Of a DNA stretch of 64,000 bases, positions 1-9,315 are shown one piece after another. The notes beneath the pieces were generated by a model, which made no database searches, had not been told where the DNA came from, and worked only from the letters and a program-made list of their open reading frames with translations. Both the position numbers and the translations under genes were made by a program. Within the stretch, counting starts at the first letter, position 1, and each line of letters opens with the position of its first letter. Source of the DNA: JANQHS01 sp965227315. Its GTDB lineage: Bacteria; Bacteroidota; Bacteroidia; Cytophagales; CCMP332. Where the stretch lies: positions 62,001-126,000 of the forward strand of contig OZ245737.1 in NCBI GenBank assembly GCA_965227315.1. The letters run 5' to 3'.

Positions 1-948
1 GAGATCCTCAAAGGAGGTATTTCCATCGCTTCGAAAAACCAGGGCTCCATCATCATTCATTGCGACAACACCGGCGTCAAAATCTCCTTCGTTATCAATG
101 AGATAAGGAATATTGAACCCAAGGTTGGTGATGGCTCCTGTATTAGCGTTCAAGCTGACGGTTCCACCGGAGTTCACGAGAAAATTTCCCCTGAGCGACA
201 GGGTGCTCGCACTGCTCCATTGGAGGGTTCCATTGTTAAGGACAAGCACCTCAGTTGTTGAACCGGCAACATTGATAGAAACGGTGTTGAGGTTTCCTAT
301 TTCCACTCTCGTAGTATTGGTAGGAATACAATCGCAGGAAGCGCCTCCAAGTCCCACTGCGGACCATGTTCCATTTCCGGGAGTTGCATCATCCCAATCT
401 CCTGACTTGCGGCTGTACAAAGTCGTGACCGCAGTGACGCTGACATTGTCCAGCGTATAAGAATCCAGACCAAAGAAAGAACCATCGTTTGTACTGCGCA
501 TGGTGATTCTGACCGAATCACCCTGAACAACTCCCGTTCCTGTTGCGTCAATCGCCAAAAAAGAACCCTCTATGGCAAAAAAAAGCGAATCAGGACCATT
601 GTTTACACTATAGTAGACTCTTAGATAATCTCCGGTTCCAGTAAATCCGGACCCCACATCGAGATCGAGAAGAGCGTAACCTGTAAGTGAAATATCAATC
701 CATTCTGAAATCCAGACACCTTCTCCGTCGGTGTTGTTCACCAGAAAAACATCCGCGCCAAGCACATTAGCGGTGGCAAAAGTGCCATTGGGAGGTTGAG
801 TGGTACTCCAGGCGGTAGCCCCGTTGTCGACGGTAGATCCAAGCAATGGATCAGGATCGGTAAATGTTTCATTCCATAGTACCTGTCCATCGACAACCCC
901 CCAAGACATGATGGTCAGGGCGATAGCATATATAAGAGTTTGCTTCAT
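1..948 (-). CDS. Secreted surface protein, 5' part only (likely T9SS cargo)
   Basis: An open frame of 316 codons begins at an ATG (946-948) and is still open at the window edge, so the C-terminus is missing. The first 20 or so residues form a signal peptide (MKQTLIYAIALTIMSWGVVDG). Residues about 25-155 form a Gly/Asp/Asn-rich beta-sandwich-like segment with alternating short strands. From about residue 175 there is a motif of the type YSRKSGDWDDATPGNGTWS, followed by strand-rich sequence; this resembles the beta-helix/carbohydrate-binding modules common in large Bacteroidota secreted proteins. A T9SS sorting domain would lie outside the window and cannot be confirmed. I do not recognise a specific family or activity. 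The frame was followed by eye across its whole length without a stop or frameshift. Confidence 0.8.
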   Translation of the reverse strand, partial: MKQTLIYAIALTIMSWGVVDGQVLWNETFTDPDPLLGSTVDNGATAWSTTQPPNGTFATANVLGADVFLVNNTDGEGVWISEWIDISLTGYALLDLDVGSGFTGTGDYLRVYYSVNNGPDSLFFAIEGSFLAIDATGTGVVQGDSVRITMRSTNDGSFFGLDSYTLDNVSVTAVTTLYSRKSGDWDDATPGNGTWSAVGLGGASCDCIPTNTTRVEIGNLNTVSINVAGSTTEVLVLNNGTLQWSSASTLSLRGNFLVNSGGTVSLNANTGAITNLGFNIPYLIDNEGDFDAGVVAMNDDGALVFRSDGNTSFEDL

Positions 949-1085
949 CTTTTGACTCGTAAAAACGTGAATCGCTTCTCAGGATAACCATGACGCATAT
1001 AGCCCACTAATTCTATGGCGATAGTACAAGGTTTAGGTGAAATAAGACAAGCGAAACGTCTTCTATTCTTCTTACGTGAAAATAG

Positions 1086-2171
1086 CTATTTGGTTTTCTT
1101 CTGTAGTGAATTGATTAAAGTATCTATGTCTTTTGACCCGTTATAGAAGTGTGGGCCAATTCTGAAATAACCACCTCTAAAAGTTATTTGGATGCTCTCT
1201 TTTCTGAGTTTCGCAAATTGATCCGGACTACCTGGAATACAGACGATGCCGGCTCTGTTTTCCAAGGAGTTGTTGCCCAGGATAGGCTGGCCAATGGTTT
1301 CCAGTTGAAGGATCAGATATTCCAGTAGTGCATCACCCATCTGGATAATTTTCTGTGCTCCGATTTCCTTTTTCAGACCGAGCGAGGCGTTCAGCATATT
1401 TAATCCCGAACAATTCAAATGGCCACCCTCATAGCTCAAAATGGAGGGCTCATAGAAGAAATCGCCATTTCCCATGGTGTAGCTTCCATATCCCGCAACC
1501 TTGGCCGGGTTTTCTTCGAGGAACTTTTGGCGAATGCACAGAAGCCCTGAGCCAAAGCCGGAATTCATCCATTTATAGTTGCTGGAGATAAGTATATCGA
1601 TCCCGGACCTTTCAAAGTTCAATTCTGTCCTTCCCAGGCTCTGAGTTGTATCGACGACCAATGTTATCTCGTTTTCCTGGCAAAAGGCTCCAAGCTCGTT
1701 CACATCTATGCAGAACCCCGATAAGTACTGGACATGACTGATCACCAATAATTGAATGCCTTCCTTCAGAAGTTTCTCTTTGATTTCTTCGATATCGATA
1801 AAAAAACCATCCGGACTGTCGATCCAACTCACTTCATAGTCTCCAAGAACAAAAGGATCTCGCAGAGAAGGGTAGTCGTCGCGATAGAGAAGGACTTTCT
1901 TATGAGCTTGAATGATAGGTAGAATGGCAATCAGGCCGAAAGAGAAATTTGGAAGAAAGGCCAATTCCGATTCCTTGCATCCGATGAATTCAGCAGCCTT
2001 TGTTCTGATCCTTGGATAGTCTTCCGCTCTCCATTTTTCGAAGGCAAGACTCCCATTCAACAGGAGGTCATCGTTGAAGTCACGCGATGCCTGGATATGC
2101 TCTTCCGGAATAAGACCAATCCCGGAAGTATTTAGATATGTGTGTCGGTCAAGAGCAGGATAGGTATACAA
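1086..2171 (-). CDS. Class V aminotransferase-fold PLP enzyme (cysteine desulfurase/kynureninase-like)
   Basis: This 361-residue protein has the layout of aminotransferase class V (fold type I PLP) enzymes. It has an N-terminal YLNTSGIGLIP segment, a mid-protein VVDTTQSLGR strand carrying the PLP-ring-facing Asp, and SSNYKWMNSGFGSG, where the Lys is the likely Schiff-base lysine. The C-terminal domain ends with a FRGGYFRIGPHFYN segment typical of the family. The substrate cannot be read from the sequence; cysteine/selenocysteine lyase-like or isopenicillin-epimerase-like activity is possible. The start is a TTG codon, because the next internal Met lies far inside the conserved fold. It is the last gene of a run of same-strand genes, 54 bases after the DUF2214-like gene, so co-transcription is plausible. 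Linkage of function to the two membrane proteins upstream is unknown. Confidence 0.85.
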   Translation of the reverse strand: MYTYPALDRHTYLNTSGIGLIPEEHIQASRDFNDDLLLNGSLAFEKWRAEDYPRIRTKAAEFIGCKESELAFLPNFSFGLIAILPIIQAHKKVLLYRDDYPSLRDPFVLGDYEVSWIDSPDGFFIDIEEIKEKLLKEGIQLLVISHVQYLSGFCIDVNELGAFCQENEITLVVDTTQSLGRTELNFERSGIDILISSNYKWMNSGFGSGLLCIRQKFLEENPAKVAGYGSYTMGNGDFFYEPSILSYEGGHLNCSGLNMLNASLGLKKEIGAQKIIQMGDALLEYLILQLETIGQPILGNNSLENRAGIVCIPGSPDQFAKLRKESIQITFRGGYFRIGPHFYNGSKDIDTLINSLQKKTK

Positions 2172-2225
2172 TGAATAAAGGGTTATGAATGGTTATAATG
2201 GTTTGCTTAAAGGTTGGCATTTGCC

Positions 2226-2672
2226 TCAATAGTAAAGGTTACGGGCCATAGCGGTAGCGACAAAAACAATTATACTGATCAAGGCCACCTGTGTATAGGT
2301 CAAATTGGATAGCTCTTTGCAGGGTTTCAGATCGATCTCATCGCCTTTTTTTATCTTTTTTCTCCATTTCATCAGGGTGATCATGGGATACATTTCCAAA
2401 AGGAAGATGGTACTGAAAAGCATCATTTTTATCCAGAAAAGATTGCTCCCCAAATAATAGTCGCTCCCTTTTTCCAATCCGCCGAAGGCCCGCCAAACAC
2501 CCGTGCTGATCCATAAGAAGGCTGCAGCACCATAGAGGTTATCGGCTTGGAATACCGAACTCAGATCCCCAACATCTTCAACCTTCGATAGGGCTCTACC
2601 TCGTGCCACCGCACTACCCAAGCCCAATCCAAGAGTCAGGAGGTGAATTGATGAAATGATCCAACTCAACAT
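2226..2672 (-). CDS. Small polytopic membrane protein, DUF2214-like
   Basis: This 148-residue protein has four hydrophobic stretches, at about residues 2-20, 48-62, 78-100 and 125-145. It carries a Gly-rich first helix (HLLTLGLGLGSAVARGRAL), a WISTGVWRAFGG segment and a NLFWIKMMLF segment. This arrangement resembles the DUF2214 family of predicted inner-membrane proteins, whose function is unknown. It starts 12 bases after the end of the larger membrane protein at 2685-4013, which suggests a shared transcript. The family call is from pattern memory only and is moderately sure. Confidence 0.7.
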   Translation of the reverse strand: MLSWIISSIHLLTLGLGLGSAVARGRALSKVEDVGDLSSVFQADNLYGAAAFLWISTGVWRAFGGLEKGSDYYLGSNLFWIKMMLFSTIFLLEMYPMITLMKWRKKIKKGDEIDLKPCKELSNLTYTQVALISIIVFVATAMARNLYY

Positions 2673-2684
2673 GCTAAAACAAAT

Positions 2685-4013
2685 TTAATCTTTCCAAAAA
2701 GGGATATGGTATTCAATGGGATCATCTTTCCTGTACCTCATTTTAACTATCAGGGTATGATCCCCTCTGGAAATTGAATCCAGGTCCAATACTGTCATAA
2801 AGGTCAACCGGCTCGGATCCCATATTCTCTCAAAGCGAAATTTTGCAATCTCGATCATGCTCGTATCGATCAAAACCTCGGAGTTGGCCTTGACACAGGC
2901 CAATGTTAGATCGGCATTCTTCCGAAAATCAAAATCGTCCGGAAACTCCTTACGATTCAGGTCTGTATTGATGTACTTTCTCCAATGAATTGATCTGCTG
3001 TCGTTAACGGCAACTATCTCCGGGCACCATGTTAAGAGTGAATCCTCCAAACGACCGGTTATTGGGATATACAACTTGAGATAGTTCGTGCCTTCAGGTA
3101 TGGCAAAACGATCAATAAACGGCCATTGGACAACGGTGCTTTCTTCAAAATTTTCAAGGTAGTGAACCGGTTTCACCATTTGATCCCTCAGGCTGAAATC
3201 ATAAGCACTTGAATCATAAAGGCGATAAGGATTATAGCCCGCATTTAGCAGGAATATTGTAAGGCAGGTATAGGCAGGAAGCAAAAAAGCCATGAATCGT
3301 TTAGAAGTGTATTGGATGAGGGTATAGTAGATCCCCCTGTACAGAAATGAGAAGGTGATGATTCCCATTGCCCTGTAAATGGGAAAATAGATCTTTTGAA
3401 ACCATTTTGACTTGATCTGCTTGAACCAGCCTAGGGTGAAAAAATCGATCATGTATATTGCGCAGATCGCGATGAAAACGATGTCGAACCCATAGACGAG
3501 GTTATCTACCCATTGAAGGTCAAAATATCCGCTAACCCCGTCGGCGATGACGAAAATGACAATAAGGATTGACGTTATGGAGAAGCAGAATGCAAAAAGT
3601 GTAAGAAAGGAAAAGGCAAAAACCGAGCTTGAGATCCGATCGACCTTGTCAATATGCTGATCGAGGTTTAGGTATTTTTGAAGAAAGTCGTCAAATTTTT
3701 TCGTGTATATGCGACTATCAGCATTCTTGTGGAACACAGACCTTAATCCTACCAGGGAGAGCCAATAAAAGCGTAGAACAAAGTGAGCTATGATGCTGAA
3801 GGGTAGAAGCTTGGAGGCAAAAAGACTGATCACGGCAAGAATAACAAGCCACTCATTATCCGATGCCACATTGTTGTTGAGCATCGACCAGATCATTTCT
3901 TCAACTACATTGCCGAACTTGATGGAGGCAAATACGATTGCAGCGGAGATCAGAAGCTCAAGCTCACTACTTTGCTTGAAAAGCCAATTGTTGGTTCTAT
4001 CGGGTTGATCCAT
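2685..4013 (-). CDS. Unknown polytopic membrane protein with soluble C-terminal domain
   Basis: I do not recognise this 442-residue protein. About six or seven hydrophobic helices occupy residues 18-265, with a charged loop near residues 95-130 (FHKNADSRIYTKKFDDFLQ). The remaining 175 or so residues are soluble and strand-rich, with a Trp/Asp/Arg-rich pattern, and end in a short basic-acidic tail (YHIPFWKD). There is no cleavable signal peptide; the first residues are polar and the first helix starts at about residue 18. A role as a membrane anchor or sensor with an exported C-terminal domain is possible but purely inferred. It is the first gene of the run that continues into the DUF2214-like gene and the aminotransferase, and it is divergent from the exported coiled-coil protein at 4123. 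Confidence 0.7.
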   Translation of the reverse strand: MDQPDRTNNWLFKQSSELELLISAAIVFASIKFGNVVEEMIWSMLNNNVASDNEWLVILAVISLFASKLLPFSIIAHFVLRFYWLSLVGLRSVFHKNADSRIYTKKFDDFLQKYLNLDQHIDKVDRISSSVFAFSFLTLFAFCFSITSILIVIFVIADGVSGYFDLQWVDNLVYGFDIVFIAICAIYMIDFFTLGWFKQIKSKWFQKIYFPIYRAMGIITFSFLYRGIYYTLIQYTSKRFMAFLLPAYTCLTIFLLNAGYNPYRLYDSSAYDFSLRDQMVKPVHYLENFEESTVVQWPFIDRFAIPEGTNYLKLYIPITGRLEDSLLTWCPEIVAVNDSRSIHWRKYINTDLNRKEFPDDFDFRKNADLTLACVKANSEVLIDTSMIEIAKFRFERIWDPSRLTFMTVLDLDSISRGDHTLIVKMRYRKDDPIEYHIPFWKD

Positions 4014-4122
4014 GCATCGGAATTTGAGAGGTCCAAATATATCTCAGATTGGATAAATCAGCTTCTCCCAATATTTTGGTTTAAATAACGATCAAGAACT
4101 ATTTTCACAAAAAATTCAAAAG

Positions 4123-4884
4123 ATGATAATCGGGACAATCACTTTGCTTACCATCATTTTCCTTGGAGGAGGATCAGGTGACTTTGAATACCTATTGCTG
4201 AGCGACGGAGATAAAATAATTAAGGAAGTTGTCGTTGATAAGGATCAGCAGAAAAAGGTCTTGGATGATCTCAAGCCGCTTAGAAAAAGTGTTGATGCAC
4301 ATAAGACCAACGTCGAAAAGTCTTTGAAGCTTATCGATAAACTTTCAATGGAGTATGAGGATAAACTGCCGGAGATCAAAGCGGAGTCCAAGAAGATCAT
4401 GGATGAAATAAAGGCGGCTGAAAAGGATATTGCCGAGGGAAGAGTTAAAATAGCTTCTCAACTGGATGATGAAACCTGGCAGGCGCTACTTGAAGCGGTT
4501 GACGCCTCCGTTGACGAGGTGGACGTGCCTGATATTGAGTCGGCCATATTCTCTAACCTTGACCAATTGGAAGTTGCGGTGAACGATAACATCAATGATG
4601 AAGCCAGGAGAACAAGGATCTTTGGTGTGTTGGAGGAATTCAGATCTACCCTCACTGAAACCTTAAAATATCTCAACGAGGCCAGTCCATCAGCGAATCA
4701 GGCATTCCGGGATAAATCATCTTCACAGCTTGATCTTGAAAAATCCTATTATCCCTTAAATGCCTCCCTGACCAAAACTCTTGATCAGGCAGCCAATATG
4801 TACGATAAGGCTCGAAATATGGCTATGAAAAGCGAATGGGATACAATGGTTGCAGATTATAAGGGAAAAGCCAAAAGCAAATAG
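4123..4884 (+). CDS. Exported alpha-helical coiled-coil protein, unknown function
   Basis: This 253-residue protein starts with a short hydrophobic segment (MIIGTITLLTIIFLGGGSG) that could be a signal peptide or an anchor. The rest is almost entirely charged amphipathic helix, rich in Lys, Asp, Glu and Leu, with heptad-like spacing at about residues 45-115 and 150-240. No catalytic motif is visible and I cannot name a family. It is divergent from the membrane-protein operon at 2685-4013, separated by 109 bases that must hold both promoters. Its TAG stop abuts the stop of the convergent AMP nucleosidase gene with no intervening base. Confidence 0.7.
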   Translation: MIIGTITLLTIIFLGGGSGDFEYLLLSDGDKIIKEVVVDKDQQKKVLDDLKPLRKSVDAHKTNVEKSLKLIDKLSMEYEDKLPEIKAESKKIMDEIKAAEKDIAEGRVKIASQLDDETWQALLEAVDASVDEVDVPDIESAIFSNLDQLEVAVNDNINDEARRTRIFGVLEEFRSTLTETLKYLNEASPSANQAFRDKSSSQLDLEKSYYPLNASLTKTLDQAANMYDKARNMAMKSEWDTMVADYKGKAKSK

Positions 4885-5658
4885 TCAGTCAAATTTCAGG
4901 TGGCGAACCGATCGTCCGTCTTCCTGTATTTCCTTTAAGGCGTCGATCCCTATCAGGATCTGTTCCTCCACAAAGCTGTCATTGACTTTTTTATCGCTCT
5001 TTCTGGTTTTCACTCCTTCGGGTACCATGGGTTGATCCGATACCAGCAGGAGAGCACCTACCGGGATCTGATTGGCAAAGCCGGCCGTGAACAGGGTAGC
5101 GGTCTCCATGTCGATCGCCAGGGCTCTGATCTTTCTCAAATACTGTTTGAAAGCATCATCATGCTCCCATACGCGGCGATTGGTAGTATAAACGGTTCCG
5201 GTCCAATAATCCTGATGGTGGTCACGAATGGTGGATGAAATCGCTCTTTGCAGGTTAAAAGCAGGAAGAGCAGGGACCTCCGGAGGAAAATAGTCGTCAG
5301 ATGTACCTTCGCCTCGTATTCCGGCAATGGGTAGGATAAGATCTCCGATTTTGCTCCTTCTTTTTAATCCTCCACATTTTCCTAGAAAAAGAACCGCCTG
5401 AGGCTTGACCGCTGAGAGCAGATCCATGATCGAGGCCGCATTCGGGCTCCCCATACCGATATTGATCAGCCGAATGCCATTGGAAATGGCAGAAGGCATG
5501 GTGCTTTCCACGCCTTCTTTTTCCACTCCATTGATTTTACAGAATAACTCAAGGTAATGGTCGAAGTTGGTGAGCAGGATCAGTTTGCCAAACCTATCGA
5601 GTTCAACTCCTGTATACCTTGGAAGCCAGTCTTCAACGATTTCTTTTTTGGACTGCAA
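4885..5658 (-). CDS. amn: AMP nucleosidase (Bacteroidota type)
   Basis: This 257-residue protein of the nucleoside phosphorylase superfamily matches the short AMP nucleosidase form common in Bacteroidota. Such enzymes cleave AMP to adenine and ribose 5-phosphate in the cytoplasm. Recognisable blocks are INIGMGSPNAASIMDLL, VLFLGKCGGLKRRSKIGDLI, RGEGTSDDYFPPEVPALPAF, YTTNRRVWEHD, the IDMETATLF nucleoside-binding block and LLVSDQPMVPEGVKT. It starts with TTG four bases after the stop of the tricorn-like protease gene; homologues begin with the same Lys-Lys-Glu-Ile-Val segment, so this start is well placed and no ATG is available. The pair is probably translationally coupled. The stop codon abuts the stop of the convergent gene at 4884. 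Confidence 0.92.
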   Translation of the reverse strand: MQSKKEIVEDWLPRYTGVELDRFGKLILLTNFDHYLELFCKINGVEKEGVESTMPSAISNGIRLINIGMGSPNAASIMDLLSAVKPQAVLFLGKCGGLKRRSKIGDLILPIAGIRGEGTSDDYFPPEVPALPAFNLQRAISSTIRDHHQDYWTGTVYTTNRRVWEHDDAFKQYLRKIRALAIDMETATLFTAGFANQIPVGALLLVSDQPMVPEGVKTRKSDKKVNDSFVEEQILIGIDALKEIQEDGRSVRHLKFD

Positions 5659-5662
5659 GGGC

Positions 5663-8600
5663 TTATTTGGTCTTTACGGGATCCGGAGGCCTGGAAGGAA
5701 GTTTCTTTGGATCCGACTGGATCATTTTCATCACTTCTTCGATTCCCCTTTCCAATTGATTATCCTTTCCTGCCATGACAGAAGCAGGGTCATTGTCTAC
5801 CTCTATGTCCGGGTCAACACCATAGCCTTCTATGATATAGGACCCATCCGTGTCATTTGTCGCTTGGTTAGGTACGGTGACCTGGCCGCCATCGATCAAT
5901 GGTCTTTGGCCGGAGATTCCCACTACGCCTCCCCATGTTCTCTTTCCGATCAAGGGGCCAAGACCTGACTTTTTGAAACGATGAGGAAAGATATCGCCAT
6001 CTGACGCCGATGTACTATTCATCAAACAAACCATATGACCATGAAAAACAGTGTAGGGGTAGGTTCTGGGCATATCTCCGCTAAACCCAAACCTGGTTCC
6101 AAGCAATTTGGAATCCAGCCTCTCGATGATCCATTGAGATACATTTCCACCTCCATTGCCGCGATCATCAACCACCAACCCTTCTTTTCTGATCTGCGGG
6201 TAGTACCATTTAATGAACTCATAGATCCCGCTTGCTCCCATATTTGGAATATGAATGTAGCCAACCCTTCCATCGGTCTTTTCCTCGACCAGCTTTCGAC
6301 AACCATCCGTCCATTCCTTGTACCGCAGGCTTGATTCGCTGAATATGGGCGAATACTGTACCTGACGACTGCCGCTCTCTGATGAGGAAGAGTTTACCGT
6401 TAGCGTCACTGGTTGAGTCTTATGCTGTAGCAGACGATATGGGTTATCATCTCCACTCAATTCTTCACCATCTATAGCCAAAATGTAGTCGCCTGCCCTG
6501 ATATCCACACCAACTTCGGTGAGCGGGGAACGATATTTTGACTCCTGATTTTCTCCGGGATAGATCTTTGCAATTCGGTATTTCCCGGCTGCTTCATCCA
6601 GCTCAAAAGTGGCCCCGGGAAGCGCTACTCTTGGTCTTGAAGGGATCTCAAAATCCCCACCGACAATATAGGCATGTCCTACATTCAGCTCAGAGATCAT
6701 TTCGGCGATAACATAGTTCAGGTCCGATCTGTGAGCTACGTATTGAAGCAATTCGGAGTACTGCTTGCCAATTGCCTCCCAGTCATAACCATGCATATTG
6801 TCGACATAGAAATAGTCACGGTATCTTCTCCAAACTTCCCAGAAAATATTCTCCCATTCTTCCATGGGAACCCTGTCTACCATGAGGCCCCTGGTGGAAA
6901 TAGCCTTCATGTCCTTGGAGTTAGCAACCGGATCACTGACCATGTATTTGCCTTTCCTGGACATCATGATCTTGTTTCCATCCGAAGAAAGAAGGTAGCC
7001 TCCTAACCCCGTTGTTACCGTTTTCTCTTCCCTTTTTTTCAGGTCAAAGTATTTGAGCTCGCTATCCATATAGCTTTTCCTGCCATAAAACCAGGCTCCG
7101 CTTTCCTGGTAGAATATCTTGCCTTTGCCCATGAGCAGGTTATTATAATTGCTCGCTTCTACAGGAACTTTGAATACCCTGGAACTCAGTCCCTCAAAAT
7201 CGATCTTGGTCTTCCCGGACCCTGAATCCTTTCCCTTCTTGCCCTTGGAATCTTCTTCGGCCTTTTCCACTTCTTCGATCTCTACTTCATCGCTTTCGGG
7301 GGCGAAAGGATTCTCAACTTCAGAAGTCAGTGCGAGTCCGTATATTCCTGTCATTCTGTTAGTTGCGTAATTCCACTCCCATGTACTGCCCTGGGGTGCA
7401 AACTGACGGTCCGAGAAAAAGAAGATGTACTTTCCTTCATTATCCCATACAGGCTCATACTCTTCGAAATAATCACTTGTGACCTGTCTTACCTTCTTTT
7501 CGGAAATGCTGTAGATATAAATAGAACTGAAGCCCGCATGATTTGACTTGGAATACGCCAGGTAATCTGAGTTGGGTGCCCAGGTATAATCACCGCTGCC
7601 GCCAAATTCAGACTTATCCGCTTGCGTCAATTCCTTGGTATTGACATTCAGGACATACAGTTTTCCTTTAGGTGTACCGAAGGCGAGATAATTTCCATCA
7701 GGTGACCATCTCATCCCTCCAAACGCCTCTTTCAATTGTCCGGTGAGTGCAGATGGCTCTCCATTTCCCAATTGATCGATGAGGTAAACCTGATCCTCAC
7801 CGCTCATGTCTGAAATGAAAGCGATATTCTTCCCATCGGGTGACCAGGTCGCATCTCTTTCATGGGATCTGGAGCTATTGGTAAGATTCCGGGTAGAACC
7901 CTTTTCGATCGGTGCCGTAAACACATCTCCTCTGGCAACAAAAAGCGCTCTTTCTCCTTTGGGTGAAAGGCCCCAATCCTCGACATTCTTTCCTACCGAG
8001 TACCTTGAAGGTCTCATTGAGAGGCCATCATCCGGCACAGTAATATTCACATCTTTTACGGATTTGTTCTTGACATTGTAGACCTTGAGTTCGCCGGCCA
8101 GTTCGTAGACAATATTCTCCTGGTCATCGGAAGAAGGCCAGCGAACGTCCCATTCTGTGCTGCTCGTCAGTGTTTCCACGTTCTTCGAAGCCGGATCGTA
8201 GGAATAGAGATTCAGAGTTCCGGTACGATCGGAAACAAAGTAAATACGGTCCCCGAACCACATCGGATCCCTTTCGGTCCTTTTTGAGTTGGACACGGGA
8301 GTGGTTTCCAAAGTCTTCAGATCCACAATGAAGAGGTTCTGTGCCCAACCTCCTTCGTATCTTTTCCAATGTCTGAAATCCCTGAAAAGCGGAGAATAAA
8401 CCATTTTATTGCCATCAGGAGAGAAGTCTCCCGCTCCTGAGGTTGGCATTGGAAGTTTTACAGGGAGCCCACCCTCGACGCTTACGGTAAATAATCCGGT
8501 CTCTATACTTCCACCATTGGCATCGCGCAGACTCCTGAACAATACCTCTTTGCCATCATTGCTCCAGCCATAGACCTGATTGTCGTATCCCCATCTGGGG

Positions 8601-8944
8601 GGAAGAGGACCTACGGCGGGGTAGTAGGTCAACTGCTTCGGAGTTCCTCCTGTTGATGGAATCACGTAAACCTGCTCATCACCGTCATATTGGCCGGTGA
8701 AGGCGATCCAGTTTCCATCCGGAGAATAGCGTGGAAAAAGCTCCTGGCCCGGGTGGGCTGTTAGCCGCGTGGCTGTGCCGCCATCGGTAGAAGCCTTCCA
8801 AAGGTCGCCCGCATAGCAAAATACTACTTGGTTCCCATGGATGTCAGGAAAACGCAAAAGTTTGGTCTGGGCCTGAGTCAGGTACGTCAGGGTTAAAAGA
8901 AAAAACGATAGGAATAGAGCTTTTTTGGAGTATGTACTGTTCAT
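5663..8944 (-). CDS. Tricorn-like S41 peptidase with beta-propeller and PDZ domains
   Basis: This 1093-residue exported protein begins with a signal peptide ending near TYLTQAQ. Residues about 30-570 are TolB/PD40-type propeller repeats, with many copies of the WSPDGKNIAFISD type. A charged linker rich in Glu/Lys lies near residues 545-585. Around residues 700-760 is the tricorn core segment ending in ELNVGHAYIVGGD, with the candidate catalytic His at about 757. A PDZ domain follows (VDIRAGDYILAIDGEEL), then the S41 Ser-peptidase domain with VVDDRGNGGG and MNSTSASDGDIFPH, which holds the likely nucleophile. The GVDPDIEVDN segment supplies the acidic residue. Such proteins degrade peptides, here in the periplasm. 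It is the first gene of a pair with AMP nucleosidase. Confidence 0.93.
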   Translation of the reverse strand: MNSTYSKKALFLSFFLLTLTYLTQAQTKLLRFPDIHGNQVVFCYAGDLWKASTDGGTATRLTAHPGQELFPRYSPDGNWIAFTGQYDGDEQVYVIPSTGGTPKQLTYYPAVGPLPPRWGYDNQVYGWSNDGKEVLFRSLRDANGGSIETGLFTVSVEGGLPVKLPMPTSGAGDFSPDGNKMVYSPLFRDFRHWKRYEGGWAQNLFIVDLKTLETTPVSNSKRTERDPMWFGDRIYFVSDRTGTLNLYSYDPASKNVETLTSSTEWDVRWPSSDDQENIVYELAGELKVYNVKNKSVKDVNITVPDDGLSMRPSRYSVGKNVEDWGLSPKGERALFVARGDVFTAPIEKGSTRNLTNSSRSHERDATWSPDGKNIAFISDMSGEDQVYLIDQLGNGEPSALTGQLKEAFGGMRWSPDGNYLAFGTPKGKLYVLNVNTKELTQADKSEFGGSGDYTWAPNSDYLAYSKSNHAGFSSIYIYSISEKKVRQVTSDYFEEYEPVWDNEGKYIFFFSDRQFAPQGSTWEWNYATNRMTGIYGLALTSEVENPFAPESDEVEIEEVEKAEEDSKGKKGKDSGSGKTKIDFEGLSSRVFKVPVEASNYNNLLMGKGKIFYQESGAWFYGRKSYMDSELKYFDLKKREEKTVTTGLGGYLLSSDGNKIMMSRKGKYMVSDPVANSKDMKAISTRGLMVDRVPMEEWENIFWEVWRRYRDYFYVDNMHGYDWEAIGKQYSELLQYVAHRSDLNYVIAEMISELNVGHAYIVGGDFEIPSRPRVALPGATFELDEAAGKYRIAKIYPGENQESKYRSPLTEVGVDIRAGDYILAIDGEELSGDDNPYRLLQHKTQPVTLTVNSSSSESGSRQVQYSPIFSESSLRYKEWTDGCRKLVEEKTDGRVGYIHIPNMGASGIYEFIKWYYPQIRKEGLVVDDRGNGGGNVSQWIIERLDSKLLGTRFGFSGDMPRTYPYTVFHGHMVCLMNSTSASDGDIFPHRFKKSGLGPLIGKRTWGGVVGISGQRPLIDGGQVTVPNQATNDTDGSYIIEGYGVDPDIEVDNDPASVMAGKDNQLERGIEEVMKMIQSDPKKLPSRPPDPVKTK

Positions 8945-9315
8945 GATGATAATTTGATCGACTAAATTCTGCTTTTTTATGTCATCTCGGCAATGCCTTT
9001 ATGTGAATGGAATACACCTAGGTTTTGCTGAGAACCCGAAATCTATTGCTTTTTGGATAAAGGGAACTTCCTTTTCTCTCATGGATCCGTGGTGATAAAA
9101 AGAGCCCATAGAGCGACGAAGGAAGCAAATCCGTCTTTGAAAATCGAATCGTTCAATGAATCCATGAGCTGCCGAGATCAAGTTCTTTCGTTCAAAAGTG
9201 CCAATAGGTTATCGAATTGACCAATTTAGGAAATAGAGGGGCATATTGATAATACAGCTGCACCCATTTCAGCATCATTGATAATTTTATTCCTCACTGC
9301 AGAAAACTACTCGAA
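8945..9315. other. Longest intergenic gap, divergent promoter region
   Basis: These 371 bases separate the divergently transcribed tricorn-like protease and DUF481 genes and must contain both promoters. I see no tRNA-like fold, no strong terminator hairpin and no credible gene. A 60-codon minus-strand frame at 8999-9181 has no recognisable motif and no hydrophobic or structural pattern. A short palindrome (acctaggt, near 9017) is present, but it is too common to interpret. Confidence 0.6.

Noticed and set aside
8999..9181. 60-codon minus-strand frame in the longest gap
   Set aside because: It is short, with no motif and no coupling to neighbours; open by chance is the simpler explanation.
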